The position numbers and the translations under genes are program-made. From assembly GCA_949126835.1 (NCBI GenBank), contig OX421497.1, positions 13,983,132 to 14,047,131 on the forward strand: a DNA stretch of 64,000 nucleotides. Reading direction: 5' to 3'. Shown piece by piece: positions 11,053 to 22,405 of this stretch (its first letter is position 1; each line of letters begins with the position of its first letter). The stretch is from Anisus vortex (Eukaryota > Mollusca > Gastropoda > Planorbidae). The notes below the pieces were generated by a model. That model made no database searches, was not told the DNA's origin, and saw only the letters and a list, made by a program, of their open reading frames with translations.

Positions 11053-12876
11053 TCAGTGATGTAAACTATAGAGCAAGCAATGTCCAATATCTTATCTCGG
11101 TGATGTAAACTATAGAGCAAGCAATGTGCAATATCTTATCTCGGTGATGTAAACTATAGAGCAAGCAATGTCCAATATCTTATCTCGGTGATGTAAACTA
11201 TACAGCAAGCAATGTCCAATATCTTATTTCGGTGATGTAAACTATAGAGCAAGCAATGTCCAATATCTTATCTCGGTGATGTAAACTATAGAGCAAGCAA
11301 TGTGCAATATCTTATCTCGGTGATGTAAACTATAGAGCAAGCAATGTCCAATATCTTATCTCGGTGATGTAAACTATAGAGCAAGCAATGTACAATATCT
11401 TATCTCGGTGATGTAAACTATAGAGCAAGCAATGTCCAATATCTTATCTCGGTGATGTAAACTATAGAGCAAGCAATGTCCAATATCTTATCTCGGTGAT
11501 GTAAACTATAGAGCAAGCAATGTCCAATATCTTATCTCGGTGATGTAAACTATAGAGCAAGCAATGTCCAATATCTTATCTCGGTGATGTAAACTATAGA
11601 GCAAGCAATGTCCAATATCTTATCTCGGTGATGTAAACTATAGAGCAAGCAATGTCCAATATCTTATCTCGGTGATGTAAACTATAGAGCAAGCAATGTC
11701 CAATATCTTATCTCGGTGATGTAAACTATAGAGCAAGCAATGTCCAATATCTTATCTCGGCGATGCAAACTATAGAGCAAGCAATGTCCAATATCTTATC
11801 TCGGTGATGTAAACTATAGAGCAAGCAATGTCCAATATCTTATCTCGGTGATGTAAACTATAGAGCAAGCAATGTCCAATATCTTATCTCGGTGATGTAA
11901 ACTATAGAGCAAGCAATGTCCAATATCTTATCTCGGTGATGTAAACTATAGAGCAAGCAATGTCCAATATCTTATCTCGGTGATGTAAACTATAGAGCAA
12001 GCAATGTCCAATATCTTATCTCGGTGATGTAAACTATAGAGCAAGCAATGTCCAATATCTTATCTCGGTGATGTAAACTATAGAGCAAGCAATGTCCAAT
12101 ATCTTATCTCGGTGATGTAAACTATAGAGCAAGGAATGTCCAATATCTTATTTCGGTGATGTAAACTATAGAGCAAGCAATGTCCAATATCTTATCTCGG
12201 TGATGTAAACTATAGAGCAAGCGATGTCCAATATCTTATTTCGGTGATGTAAACTATAGAGCAAGCAATGTCCAATATCTTATTTCGGTGATGTAAACTA
12301 TAGAGCAAGCAATGTCCAATATCTTATCTCGGTGATGTAAACTATAGAGCAAGCAATGTCCAATATCTTATTTCGGTGATGTAAACTATAGAGCAAGCAA
12401 TGTCCAATATCTTATCTCGGTGATGTAAACTATAGAGCAAGCAATGTCTTATTTATGTATACCACCGAGCTATATATAACTCATTGATGTAAACTATAGA
12501 GCAAGCAATGTCCAATATCTTATTTCGGTGATGTAAACTATAGAGCAAGCAATGTCCAATATCTTATCTCGGTGATGTAAACTATAGAGCAAGCAATGTC
12601 CAATATCTTATCTCGGTGATGTAAACTATAGAGCAAGCAATGTCCAATATCTTATTTCGGTGATGTAAACTATAGAGCAAGCAATGTCCAATATCTTATC
12701 TCGGTGATGTAAACTATAGAGCAAGCAATGTCCAATATCTTATCTCGGTGATGTAAACTATAGAGCAAGCAATGTCCAATATCTTATCTCGGTGATGTAA
12801 ACTATAGAGCAAGCAATGTCCAATATCTTATCTCGGTGATGTAAACTATAGAGCAAGCAATGTCCAATATCTTATC
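11053..12876. repeat. 44-bp satellite, about 41 copies
   Basis: The unit starts TCGGTGATGTAAACTATAGA and continues GCAAGCAATGTCCAATATCT TATC. Copies are nearly identical, with point variants such as GTGCAA and GTACAA and TTATTTCGG for TTATCTCGG. At 12445-12483 the array is broken by a copy of its own left-flank sequence (see 11017-11054). There are no spacers, so this is a satellite and not a CRISPR. Confidence 0.97.
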
Positions 12877-13214
12877 TTATATGTTTTATGCGCTTCTTCT
12901 ATAAAGAAGATTATTGCGTTCTACGCTTAGCCGTGGACTTTATGGAATGCTTTGGGGGGGGGGGGGGGGCGGGGAATTAGTAATTTATTCTTTTAATCTC
13001 AATTTGTCTATTGTTATCTTATCCTTTGTACAATTCATCCATTAAACCTAGACTAGTAATTGTGTTTCACATGATCGGTGTTTCATGAAGCCAAGTTGAT
13101 GTGACCGGAACCAGGTTTCAGGGTTCTTGGAAAATAAAATCCGGGATACCGGGTTCCCGGTTCTTGGGCAATCGGTTCTGCAAGTCTTAGGTGAGAGTAA
13201 ATGTTTATAACAGT
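12877..13214. other. no gene; G-run of about 18
   Basis: Contains a poly-G tract at about 12952-12970, then AT-rich sequence with GGTTCC/CCGGG words near 13105-13170. No feature is supported. Confidence 0.5.
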
Positions 13215-13581
13215 CAGGGCCCTCACAAGCCTATGTAGCGCCTCAGGACAAAGTTTAAGCGACGCCCCCGTGCATACTGTAACAGCATTTTTTTTAGTGC
13301 CTGCGCTTAGTTAATTATGAATTAAGAATATTCTAGATGAGCAAATATTTTTATGAAATATTTGTGAGCCTATTAAAAGTGAAACATTTGTGTAAAACAG
13401 TTTGAGTGTAAATAAATAAGAAGTTAACGTCTACCATCTTTATTCATTATTCCTTTTGTTCACACTTTTTTGTGTTTCAAATTTATTTTCCCCCTTCAAC
13501 TCTCATAAAATTTCTGCCGCTCCCCTAGACGTGTCGCCCCCGGCAAACGCCCATTCTGCCCTCCACTATGTAAGGGCACTG
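13215..13581. mobile_element. hAT-like MITE, CAGGGCCCT...AGGGCACTG ends
   Basis: The ends are inverted (CAGGGCCCT / CAGTGCCCT on the complement). The flanking 8-mers ATAACAGT and AGAACAGC match at six of eight bases, fitting an aged 8-bp target duplication. The first 60 nt (ACAAGCCTATGTAGCGCC and following) match, in reverse complement, the MITE at 53762-53949, so both belong to one family. There is no coding capacity. Confidence 0.72.
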
Positions 13582-13882
13582 AGAACAGCACTGTTTAACC
13601 AACGAAACAAAATTTAAACTACGTTTATTTACAAGCATTTAACGTGAAGTATTTTTTTAGCTGTAATAAATTACCTGTAATAAATTAATACAAGCTTAAT
13701 GGATTTCTATATAATAAAAAAACTTTATTGTAATATAAATTATCTAGTTTGGCATCACAAGACGGCTATTAATTTTGACACTTTAATTAGTAAAGGGAGC
13801 TAAAAAAAATCAAGTTTTCTTTATATTAATATTTCTTGATAATTTGTTTTTATAATGCTATTAATTAATAAATTATAAATAT
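13582..13882. other. no gene seen
   Basis: Very AT-rich, unique-looking sequence between a MITE and a LINE tail. Confidence 0.5.
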
Positions 13883-14575
13883 TTAATAATAATAATAATA
13901 ACGGTGCTTATATAGCGCATATCCCGTTGGTGACAGTTCTATGCGCAGACGACAGTAATACAGAATACAGACAGACAACGAAATATGTAGTAATACGCTA
14001 ATTCTGCTGACGAAATAGGTGAGTCTTCAGCCGGCTCCTGAAGGTGTCATAGCTAGGGCTCTGGCGAAGCTGTAATGGGAGGTGATTCCAAGCAGACGGT
14101 CCTGCATAGGAAAATGAACGTTCACCAGCGGACACTAGCCTCACACGAGGGATCCGCAGAGTAAGCGCGTCAGATGCCGAACGAAGTGAGCGGGACTGGG
14201 TGTAGAGCTCCATACAAGAGCGAAGATAATCCGGGGCACAGTTATTCAGGCACTTATAACAGAGAGAAGCCAGCTTATATGAGATCCGGTTGTTGATGGC
14301 TAACCAGTGCAGAGATCGGAGCAGAGGATTGATATTATTTGACTTCTTCTTCTTGAGAACTAGTCGGGCTGCGCAGTTCTGGATACGTTGGAGTCCTTGA
14401 AGGGAGGAGGCCGAGAGACCAGCCAAAAGCGAATTGCAATAGTCCAAGCGGGAAAAGAGGAGAGAGATGATGAGCTTAACACAAGCTTCCTTGGTGAGAT
14501 AACGACGGATGGCAGCAATACGACGCAGATGGAAGAAGCAGATTTTGGTGAGGAAGGAGATCTATATCTTTAGAT
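13883..14575 (-). pseudogene. 5'-truncated CR1/L2-type LINE, C-terminal pol remnant and 3' tail
   Basis: Read on the complement, a frame from about 14575 to 13998 encodes the C-terminal region of a non-LTR retrotransposon pol. Recognisable pieces are SRLDYCNSLLAGL, LQRIQNCAARLV, LLRSLHWL, RSLRSA and TFRSRLKTHLF, a pattern typical of CR1/L2/Rex-type LINEs. After the stop, the complement reads ATGCGCTATATAAGCACC and then (TTA)n, the usual 3' end of such elements. The reverse transcriptase core and endonuclease are missing, as in a 5'-truncated copy. The retained frame has no internal stop over about 190 codons. Confidence 0.85.
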
Positions 14576-16027
14576 AAAAATTTTAATGCATTATAAATAC
14601 AGATATATATATATTATAAAGCTCGCTAAAGCTACTTGAAAATGAAGTAAATGTTCATTGACTAAACAGTTTTAATATGTAAAACACCATTTTAAATACA
14701 AAGTTTGTTTAATTATTAAGCAGCTTGATTGTTAAATTATAGTATAGTAATCGGGCTTGTTGGTCATACCTATTAGTATGTTTAACATGAGTGTGAAGTT
14801 GAGTCACTGTTATCGCTTCTCGGCTCTCTGATTTCGGAGTGCGGTCGAATTGGCGGTATTGTTACCAAGCTTTCAATATGGCAAATGCTTTACGTTTAAC
14901 ATTGTTTTTTAAAGATACCACTTTTTTGTATTATTTTGAAAGGATCACGCAATCAAAACCGGAGCCGGGTTGGGGGGGGGGGAGGGTTCTGAACAATAAT
15001 ATAGGCCTAATAATAATATAGGTCTAATATTAAAAGGGCTAATAACAATAATTAAATTAAGTCTTAACTTAACAGTAAACAATAACATTGAAACGGTAAA
15101 TAATAACAGTAAAAAATGATTTTAGCAATAATAATAACAAAAATAATAACTATAGACATATCATATGCCTAATAATAATTATGATTAAAATTAATATTAT
15201 TATAACAAAAAAACTCGATATGCTGTATCGTGCCACTCATTCTCTTCGTATCCCAGGCATTTTCTTCAACAGACAAACAAAGACAAAATAAATCTCACAT
15301 TTATACACACATAGCTCAAACACACGAACATCCAAAAGAAAAAGAGAAGGACAAAAAAATAAGCGCCATGCGAATGCTAAACATTTTCTGGATTACTGTA
15401 ACCTTGACGAGGAATGCAATTTTCTTTTTTCCCCCTTTTTTTGAAATTGTCCAATGGGAGCTGACGATACCTCGCGTGCGTGGGAACTTTCCAGGTGCAG
15501 ATTTTTTCTTCTGTTTTTAGTTTTAGAATATTCTTGAGGTTTTTATTGGTTGTTTTATAGGCTCTCAAAAAAGAGTAGATTTTGTTTTTCAAATACTCAC
15601 AATATAAGGATGCGGAGAGAAAGATAATGGGTTAGGGTCATTCTCTCTCTCACTACGCCTCTCTCTCTCTCTCTCTCTGTGTATCGAATATATGTTTATA
15701 TAGGTATATAGTATAGGGCCTACCGGTGTATATATAGGCCTATCTATATTTTTTGTGAATAAATGTATATCACTTTTTAAAAAAGCATCCAGTGATATGA
15801 CGTCATTACGTCTGGTGCTTCTTACTTGGTCAGGAATGAAGAAGTTACTTTACCAGCGGCAGAAAACTACGGGCTGAGTAAACCACGAGACAGAAAGATA
15901 AACATACGGTTTGAAATAGTCTATACCAGTTCTATTTTTCATATGAGAAACAAATGCGATTCCTGGCTACATAATGAGCTATGAAAAACCAAAACCAGAG
16001 CTCTGACTTAGACAAGACTCATTAGAC
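14576..16027. other. no gene seen; AAT-rich with a CT repeat
   Basis: AT-rich with TAATAA patches at about 15000-15200, a G-run at 14971, a (CT)n tract at 15657-15678, and TATA/GTATA runs at 15690-15740. Short frames are unsupported. Confidence 0.5.
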
Positions 16028-16159
16028 CAGGGGTGTGCAACATTTTCTAATGTTGGGCCACATTGGAACTTTGGAAAGACATCGAGGGCCAGTTACCATA
16101 GTAAAATATAATCTCATGATAACTATAATTAAGTAGGCCTACATTATAAATTCATTTGC

Positions 16160-16640
16160 CAAAGCACACCCACTCTAATCCGCCAACGCCGGTTCAGATG
16201 GTTGGGACATGTGTGTAGGATGGACGATGGCAGAATACCCAGAGGAAAGAGGGCTGCAGGCCGGCCTCACCACCGTTTTAAGGATGTCTGCAAGAGAGAC
16301 ATGAAAGCCCTAGCCATGGACATAAACAGCTCGGAGGAACTATCCGAACTTGCCAAGGACAGGTCCAGCTGGAGACAAGCGCTGACCTCCGGCTGGAAGC
16401 AGGAGAAAGAAACCTGCAACGGCTCTCTGACGAGAAGCGCACCAGAAGGAAGGGAAGAGACCAGCCCACGACCAATTCTGTCTTCTTGTGCCATACGTGC
16501 AACAGGAACTGTCACTCGCGTGTGAGCTCGTACAGCCACAGCAGAAGCTGCAAGGCCAGGAGCACACATTCCCCCCAAGGGCGCACTAAATTCCGTCGTC
16601 TCACGCGACTAATGGAAGCCAACAACACATTAAACAACTG
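16160..16640 (+). pseudogene. LINE pol C-terminal remnant (GHVCRM and zinc-finger tail)
   Basis: The frame from about 16177 encodes RRFRWLGHVCRMDDGRIPRG and then GRPHHRFKDVCKRDMKAL, the conserved C-terminal part of a large group of non-LTR retrotransposons. After about 16400 the match moves to another frame, which encodes a Cys/His tail (CHTCNRNCHSRV) typical of the same proteins, so there is a frameshift. The reverse transcriptase core is absent. I cannot fix the clade from this fragment. Confidence 0.8.
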
Positions 16641-17223
16641 AGGGCAACGTCTGATTATTATCATGGTTTCTGACTCGACAGCTGACTCTCCTTACTTTCT
16701 CATTCAGGACTTGAGACCCGACAATGACGAAGTTACAGTGAAGCGAAAACTATGAAACCAATTTTCTAACCAGAGTTATACATATTTTAGCAGCCCACAT
16801 AGTAACTCATCACTGAACAAACTACCGAAAGCGTTTCAACTCGTGACTTTCGAGTCTTTCTGAACTTAAGGTAGTCTGGTAGTCGACCAGAAAAAAAACT
16901 AATTCCACTTTAAAAAGAGCTTTTGCTAGAACGTCTAAGTAAACACGTCTTTATGTAAGGACCTGTAACTGTTTTTAAGTTGGCAGCAGTTTCGCTTAAA
17001 TTGATTCCGGTTTTTATTTTATCCATTTCCGCCCGCCAGGTTTGGGCTATAAAATGTAACGGGTCCCTTAAGTTTTTGGGGAGATAAGTTTTTCGCTTGG
17101 TGCGAAGCTCTGTGGCTGTGTGCCTCCCCTGTGTGTGGACTTGGTGTCCGTTTGTGGACTTAGTGTCCGTGTGTGGACTTAGTATCTGTGGTCGTTTGGT
17201 TTTAAAGGTGGGTAATAGTAATA
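16641..17223. other. no gene; short GTGTGTGGACTT repeat
   Basis: Between LINE remnant and MITE. A unit of about 17-18 nt, GTGTGGACTTRGTGTCCGT, is repeated about three times at 17133-17190. No coding signal. Confidence 0.5.
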
Positions 17224-18304
17224 GTGGAGAATAGCGGCAAACACGCAGAACTAAGTGTTCTAAACAAATTTTACTGAAAATTTTTGCCTGGAGCTATTGC
17301 TTAGTGTCTAATGACTAATGAACAACGGAAAATACTTTTCGGATTAAATTTTGTGGAAAAAAAAATGTTAAGAAAAAAAAACGAAGATTTTCTATGACAA
17401 ATAAATACGAGATCCGCCATTTTGTTTTTTTACTAATGTGACGTCACTAACGTTGCAATAGAATCAATCTTAATTTACCCTAAAATAGCTCCGGCAGTTA
17501 AAATTTTCAGTAAAATTTGTTTAGAACCGATGTAAAAATGAAAAAAATGTATTAAAAAAGCAATTAAAGGTCACATTATTACCTTTTTAATATGAAATAA
17601 GCAAAAAATCATCTCCATCGTAAGAGACATGTCGCCATGCGTGGGGCCTTTCATGGTGCATTATGGTATACAATAGAGCATTTGTAATGTGACGTGCGAT
17701 ATGCCACGTTGGCAAAAAAAGGCCAAAATAATAATTTTTCAAAAATTAAAATACTACAAATCCATCCTTAGCCTAGAAACTAACCCTGACCCTACTTATC
17801 CCTAAACCCTAACCTTAGAGAACCCTAACCCTGATCCCTAACCCCTACTGACCCCTACCCCTAAACCCTAACCCTAAACCCTACTAAACCCTAAACCTAA
17901 ACCTACTAAACCCTAACCCTAAGCCCTACTAAACCCTACTAAACCCTAACCCCTACTAAACCTACTAAACCTAACGTCTAGCCAAAAAAATAATAAAAAA
18001 ATCGTAAAATATTATTTTGGCCACAAAATTTTATTTTGGCCACAAAATGGAGGTTACCTTATTTTAGGACCATGTGCACAGCATAGCATCATGGGTAATA
18101 AAAAAAAACACAAGGGGACGTAACAAAGTTTTATTTACAGCACAAAATTTCACAAAAGACTCAAAATTACCAACATTTCAAAATTAAATAAAAAATTACA
18201 GAAATAAGATCGTTAAATAAAAGCAATGGTTTTGTAATCAGGGCAAGTAGACCTTTAATTTGATATACGACACTCAAATATCTCGTGGGGCCCCTGTTCT
18301 CCAC
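17224..18304. mobile_element. MITE with TA duplication and internal foldback
   Basis: The outer ends GTGGAGAATAGCGGC and (complement) GTGGAGAACAGGGGC are inverted and flanked by TA on both sides, fitting a TA-duplicating family such as Tc1/mariner or PIF-like. Inside, GTTCTAAACAAATTTTACTG at about 17259 recurs inverted at about 17510-17530 (270-bp foldback). ATTAAAGGTC near 17565 recurs inverted near 18250, and inverted CCAAAATAATA arms flank the telomere-like block. No transposase is present. The exact family is unknown. Confidence 0.6.
17762..17985. repeat. degenerate telomere-like CCCTAA repeats
   Basis: Many CCCTAA and CCCTAAA hexamers and heptamers are interspersed with CCTACTAAA and CCCCTACTGA variants. 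CCCTAA is the complement of the common animal telomere repeat. The block lies between inverted AT-rich arms inside a MITE-like element, so it is more likely the element's internal repeat than a relic chromosome end. Confidence 0.7.
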
Positions 18305-18308
18305 TATT

Positions 18309-19705
18309 AATGTATCTTGTATTGGCCTAAACCATGGATCCAGTCGCTCATCATCACCCTTCCCAAGAAAGGCAACCTACAGCAAGGCCAGAACTACCGC
18401 ACCATCAGACTAATAAGCCACCCAAGCAAGGTGATGATCAAAATAATTTTAAGCCGACTCAAACCTTATGCTGAAAGAATTATTGCGGAAGAGCAGGCAG
18501 GCTTCAGGCAGGGACGTAGTACCACAGAGCAGATCTTTAACCTGCGCATACTCTGTGAGAGGCACATGCAACATCAACAACACTTGTACCATATATTTGT
18601 TGATTTTTAAAAAGCACTCGACAGGGTCTGGCACGCAGCTCTATGGGCAACCATGAAACATTACAACATTAATGACAACCTGACAACGCTGATACGTAGC
18701 CTCTATGACAGGGCCACCAGTGCAGTCTTCTTCAGCAACAACATTGGAGATTGGTTTAGGACTACCGTTGGAGTACGACAAGGATGCTTGCTTTCGCCAA
18801 CACTGTTCAACATCTTCTTGGAGATAATCATGTCGGATGCACTAGTCTAGAGGATAATGAAGGGACAATCAGCATAAATGGCAGAAGGATCACCAACCTT
18901 CGATTCGCAGATGATAAAGATGGACTCACCGGGAGCGAGGAAGAGTAAGCCAATCTAGTGGAGCGACTGGACAAAACTTCCGCATCCTATGGCATGCAAA
19001 TCAGTGCCGAAAAAACTAAACTAATGACTAGTAACACCAGCGGCATCACCACGCAGATCAAGATTGGTGGGCAGAGTTTGGAAACAGTAAGCAGCTTCAA
19101 ATACCTAGGAGCTATTGTATCCGAAGAGGGCTCCAAATCAGAAGTAATGTCCAGGATTACCCAGACAACAGCATCACTAATGAGGCTCAAGACAATATAG
19201 AAAGACAAGAACTTAGCCCTCAGCACCAAAATCAGGCTGATGCGCTCACTGGTCTTCTCCATTTTCTTATATTTATGCTTGTGATTCATGGGCATTAACA
19301 GCTGATCTAGAAAAGAAGATAAACGCCATGGACATGATATGCTTCAGGACCCTGCTTGGTATCTGTTATAAAGACCAACATCTCCAACGAACAGATACGT
19401 ACAAGAATAATCCAGGAAGTTGGACAATATGAAGACCTATTGGCCACAGTCAAGAAGAGAAAACTAGAATGGTATGGCCACATTACCAGAACCAATGGGC
19501 TTGCCAAAACCATTCTGCAGGGTACCACCAGAGGAGGGAGAAACAAAGTAAGACAAAAGAAGCGATGGGAGGATAACATCAGGGAATGGACAGGAATAAG
19601 ACTGTGCGACACATTGAGAAAGGCTGAGAGACGGGAGGAGTGAAGGAGGCTGGTTTACATGTCATCTGTGGCGCCCCAACGGTCCAACAGACTACGGGAT
19701 ATGTA
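18309..19705 (+). pseudogene. non-LTR retrotransposon reverse transcriptase, decayed
   Basis: Successive frames encode reverse-transcriptase blocks in order: LPKKGNLQQGQNYRTI, IAEEQAGFRQGRSTTEQI, FVDF followed by a stop and KALDRVW, VRQGCLLSPTLFNIFLE (box B), NLRFADD (box C), GMQISAEKTKLM and FKYLGAIVSEEGS. The C-terminal part follows: LEWYGHITRTNGLAKTI, RQKKRWEDNIREW and SSVAPQRSNRLRD. In-frame stops occur at about 18608, 18848, 18947 and 19198, with a frameshift near 19270. The endonuclease domain is missing upstream. It is a dead LINE fragment abutting the MITE's TA at 18305. Confidence 0.9.
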
Positions 19706-19890
19706 GGATTTAGGTAGGAAAATATACACTAAGCTTAAATGAAGTTTTGATGTTAAAAAATAAAAAAATAGTTTCACGGTTTTGAAAAAAAGTCGAAATT
19801 TGGGTGCAAAATAATAAAAACAAACACTATTAGTAAATAGCCTATTATCTGGGGCCACACCAACTGGTCTGGCACACCCCTGCATTATAC

Positions 19891-20037
19891 CTAAATGTGT
19901 CATAATTATTCTCTGTTTTTCTCGTAGTTTGAAATATTAATTAAAACAATTAATCTGCTAACGCATCTAAGTCTACGGTGAATTCCTATCTAGGGTGTGC
20001 AACACTTTTGTTCCGTATATAAAGAATCGGATACATC
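19891..20037. other. hAT-like end outside a nested MITE
   Basis: CTAGGGTGTGCAACAC at 19990-20005 resembles the hAT-type end at 16028. The sequence TGTTGCACTCCCTCTG at about 20510-20525 could be its inverted partner on the other side of the nested MITE. No target duplication is evident, so only a related remnant is suggested. Confidence 0.35.
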
Positions 20038-20359
20038 CAGGACCGGCTCTAGGGTTTTTGACGTACTAGGCGAAAACAAATTCTGTGCCCTCATCAAAGT
20101 GCCTTCGGTGGGTAGAAACAGAGTATGAGTAGTGTTAGAGCATACTTTCCTATTTTCTAAGACAACTTAAATAAAATACCCTTCGCCTTTCACCTAGTAA
20201 TTCGTCTGCATATGCTAGTAGCGCGCAGAAGTTCTCAACTATAATTTGGTATATTTAAAAAAATCCCCTAATTTATAAAAATCCTCAATTATGCGCCCCC
20301 CTCCAAATTTTGCGCCCTATGCGGCTGTCTAGGTTGCCAATATGGATGACTCGGCCCTG
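20038..20359. mobile_element. hAT-like MITE, CAGGACCGG...CGGCCCTG
   Basis: The ends CAGGACCGG and (complement) CAGGGCCGA are inverted. The flanks GATACATC and GATGCATC differ at one of eight bases, a convincing 8-bp duplication. Subterminal CTAGG and GCGCCCTATG words are also roughly mirrored. It is 322 nt, non-coding, and lies inside an older hAT-like remnant. Confidence 0.78.
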
Positions 20360-20525
20360 GATGCATCACGCAAAGGGTCGCACATTTTGATGAATATTTA
20401 CATTATTGATATTTATAATGATTAAAACAAAATTATCTTCCCTTGAAGTTCTATGGACGAAAACACAGTAAAAGGTTTGGTGCGCCGTGCTGTGCCTCGC
20501 GGGATCGCCTGTTGCACTCCCTCTG

Positions 20526-21257
20526 ATTTAAACCGTAAAAGAACCAACCCACTTGATTGTCAGTAAAGAATTAAAGTTCAATCATAGAAAACACTCTACA
20601 TTGGTATAAAACTTTAGTGTAAACCAATTAAATACAATTACTGATGATATGAACAATCCGATGAGTGCTTCACAATTCAACAATTAACTTCATACTATCT
20701 GTCATACAAATGTCATATAAAAGCTCTCTCTATTTCATATTGGTGTCAGTCTCGGAAAAACTCACTCGAAAAAAAAGATCGCTCAAGTACAATAATAATT
20801 AATAAATGTAATATCTTTTTAACTCTGCCCATACAAACTCTAACAATTGAGCCATGAAATGGCGTCAAGCCATAAAGAAACACAGTTAAGTATTATTTTC
20901 AATGAACACTAGTCTCAATATCTATATTATATAAACTAATATTATTATGTATACCAAAACACATATTAAACTATAATAATCGCTTTTAGTTTTGTTTCAA
21001 CGTAATATCTCTTTTTTTTTTTTTATTTATCTTATAGGCTATATTACAGACGCTCATTCTATAACGAAGATTATTTTATGTTTATTATTTTAAAAGACGT
21101 CTATGTTGTTAGTTGTTACATTACTGTTGTATTCTGTTTATTTCTATGTTTCTGAACATGTATTTACATGTCTTATAACAGCCAAAGCAACGATCAACTT
21201 GTTTGACTTGGCTTTGTTTTCTACACTTTAGAATTAATTACCCTTTTACATCTTATG
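20526..21257. other. no gene seen
   Basis: AT-rich sequence with T-runs at 21011-21025; nothing recognised. Confidence 0.5.
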
Positions 21258-21396
21258 TTTTATAGGCTAATCAGTGAATCAATGTCTGTCTGTTTATAGG
21301 CTAATCAGTGAATCAGTGTCTGTCTGTTTATAGGCTAATCAGTGAATCAGTGTCTGTCTGTTTATAGGCTAATCAGTGAATCAGTGTCTGTCTGTA
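21258..21396. repeat. 34-bp minisatellite, four copies
   Basis: The unit TTTATAGGCTAATCAGTGAA followed by TCAGTGTCTGTCTG is repeated four times almost exactly. Confidence 0.9.
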
Positions 21397-22069
21397 ATTA
21401 TACAAAAATAAAAGATATTCATGAAAGTTTCAACAAAATATCTAAAATCCTAATCGAACATTATAAGCAAAATTCTAAACTAAAATTTAAACCTTGGTGT
21501 GAATTGTACAATAGATATAAACATGACTATACAAGTAGATCTAGATCTAATAATGTTGAGATGAGGCTAAAAAAGCTAAATATACAAGACCACAAAAATA
21601 GTTCTAGGTTGTTGCCAATGTTTTTTTTTTTTTTCATTAGTGCCAACTCAGATGATTTCTTCAGTGTAACAGATTAATAGTCCAGGCGTTCTTGTTTCGT
21701 TTACTGCAGTAACGGTTTACCTCGGGTACAGTAAATGAGTAAAATGCTTATAACTAATCGTGGGGAGGTGGAGGGGGATTATCTGTTTAAATTATTGGAG
21801 AAAAAAGTACCGACCATGTATGTGCGTCGCGTTAAAGATGTTAGATGTTTATGTAAAACATAAGTTTAAAGATAAGGGAGTTATCTCAGGGGAAGATAGG
21901 GCAACAACGTCAGCAGACTGGTAGGATACAGGGCGTATAACAGGAGTCCTGGGGTAATCCTGGTTGCCGATAGGTGAGATAATGCAATAGGAAAGCAGGT
22001 AGACAGCCAATAGAGGAGATGAATTGGTGAAGTTTGCAGGCCGTCGAGTAGGATAAATTAGCAAGAAAA
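21397..22069. other. no gene seen
   Basis: AT-rich sequence with a T-run at 21620. A short + frame continuing out of the minisatellite (21342-21677) has no family resemblance and is not called. Confidence 0.5.
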
Positions 22070-22405
22070 GTGAAGCAGGCCTCCTTGGGTGAGCTAGATA
22101 AGTAAAGTAGGCCTCCTTGGGTGAGCAAGATAAGGGAAGTAGGCCTTCTTATCTGAGCAAGATAAGTGAACCAGGCCCTTCTTATGTGAGCACGATAAGG
22201 GAGTAGGCTTGGGAAGTAGGCCTTCTTGGGTGAGCAAGATAAGTGAAATAGGCCCTTCTTATGTGAGCAAGGTAAGGGAAGTAGGCCTTCTTGGGTGAGC
22301 AAGATAAGGGAAGTAGGCCTTCTTTTATGAGCAAGATAAGTGAAGTAGGCCTTCTTAGGTGAGCAAGATAAATGAGATAGGCCTTCATAGTAAGTGAGAA
22401 ACTGC
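22070..22405. repeat. 32-bp minisatellite, about ten copies
   Basis: Diverged repeats of about 32 nt share AGTAGGCCTTCTTGGGTGAG and CAAGATAAGTGA. Open - strand frames across it (CSPKKAYF-like repeats) come from the repeat structure and not from a gene. Confidence 0.88.

Larger units (their letters stand above)
16028..19882. mobile_element. hAT-ended composite element with nested insertions
   Basis: The left end CAGGGGTGTGCAAC and the right end (complement CAGGGGTGTGCCAG) are terminal inverted repeats of hAT type, and both continue into GGGCCACA / GTGGCCCC words. The flanks CATTAGAC and CATTATAC differ at one of eight bases, as expected for an 8-bp target duplication with a central TA. The 3.9-kb interior is not a hAT transposase. 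It holds two unrelated LINE fragments, a TA-flanked MITE and degenerate telomere-like repeats. It therefore looks like a MITE enlarged by nested insertions, although chance pairing of ends from two related copies is possible. Confidence 0.7.

Noticed and set aside
11053..12876. CRISPR-like regular array
   Set aside because: Units are contiguous 44-mers without unique spacers, in eukaryotic DNA; it is a satellite.
16267..16578. Several overlapping - strand frames
   Set aside because: They are shadows of the + strand LINE C-terminal sequence.
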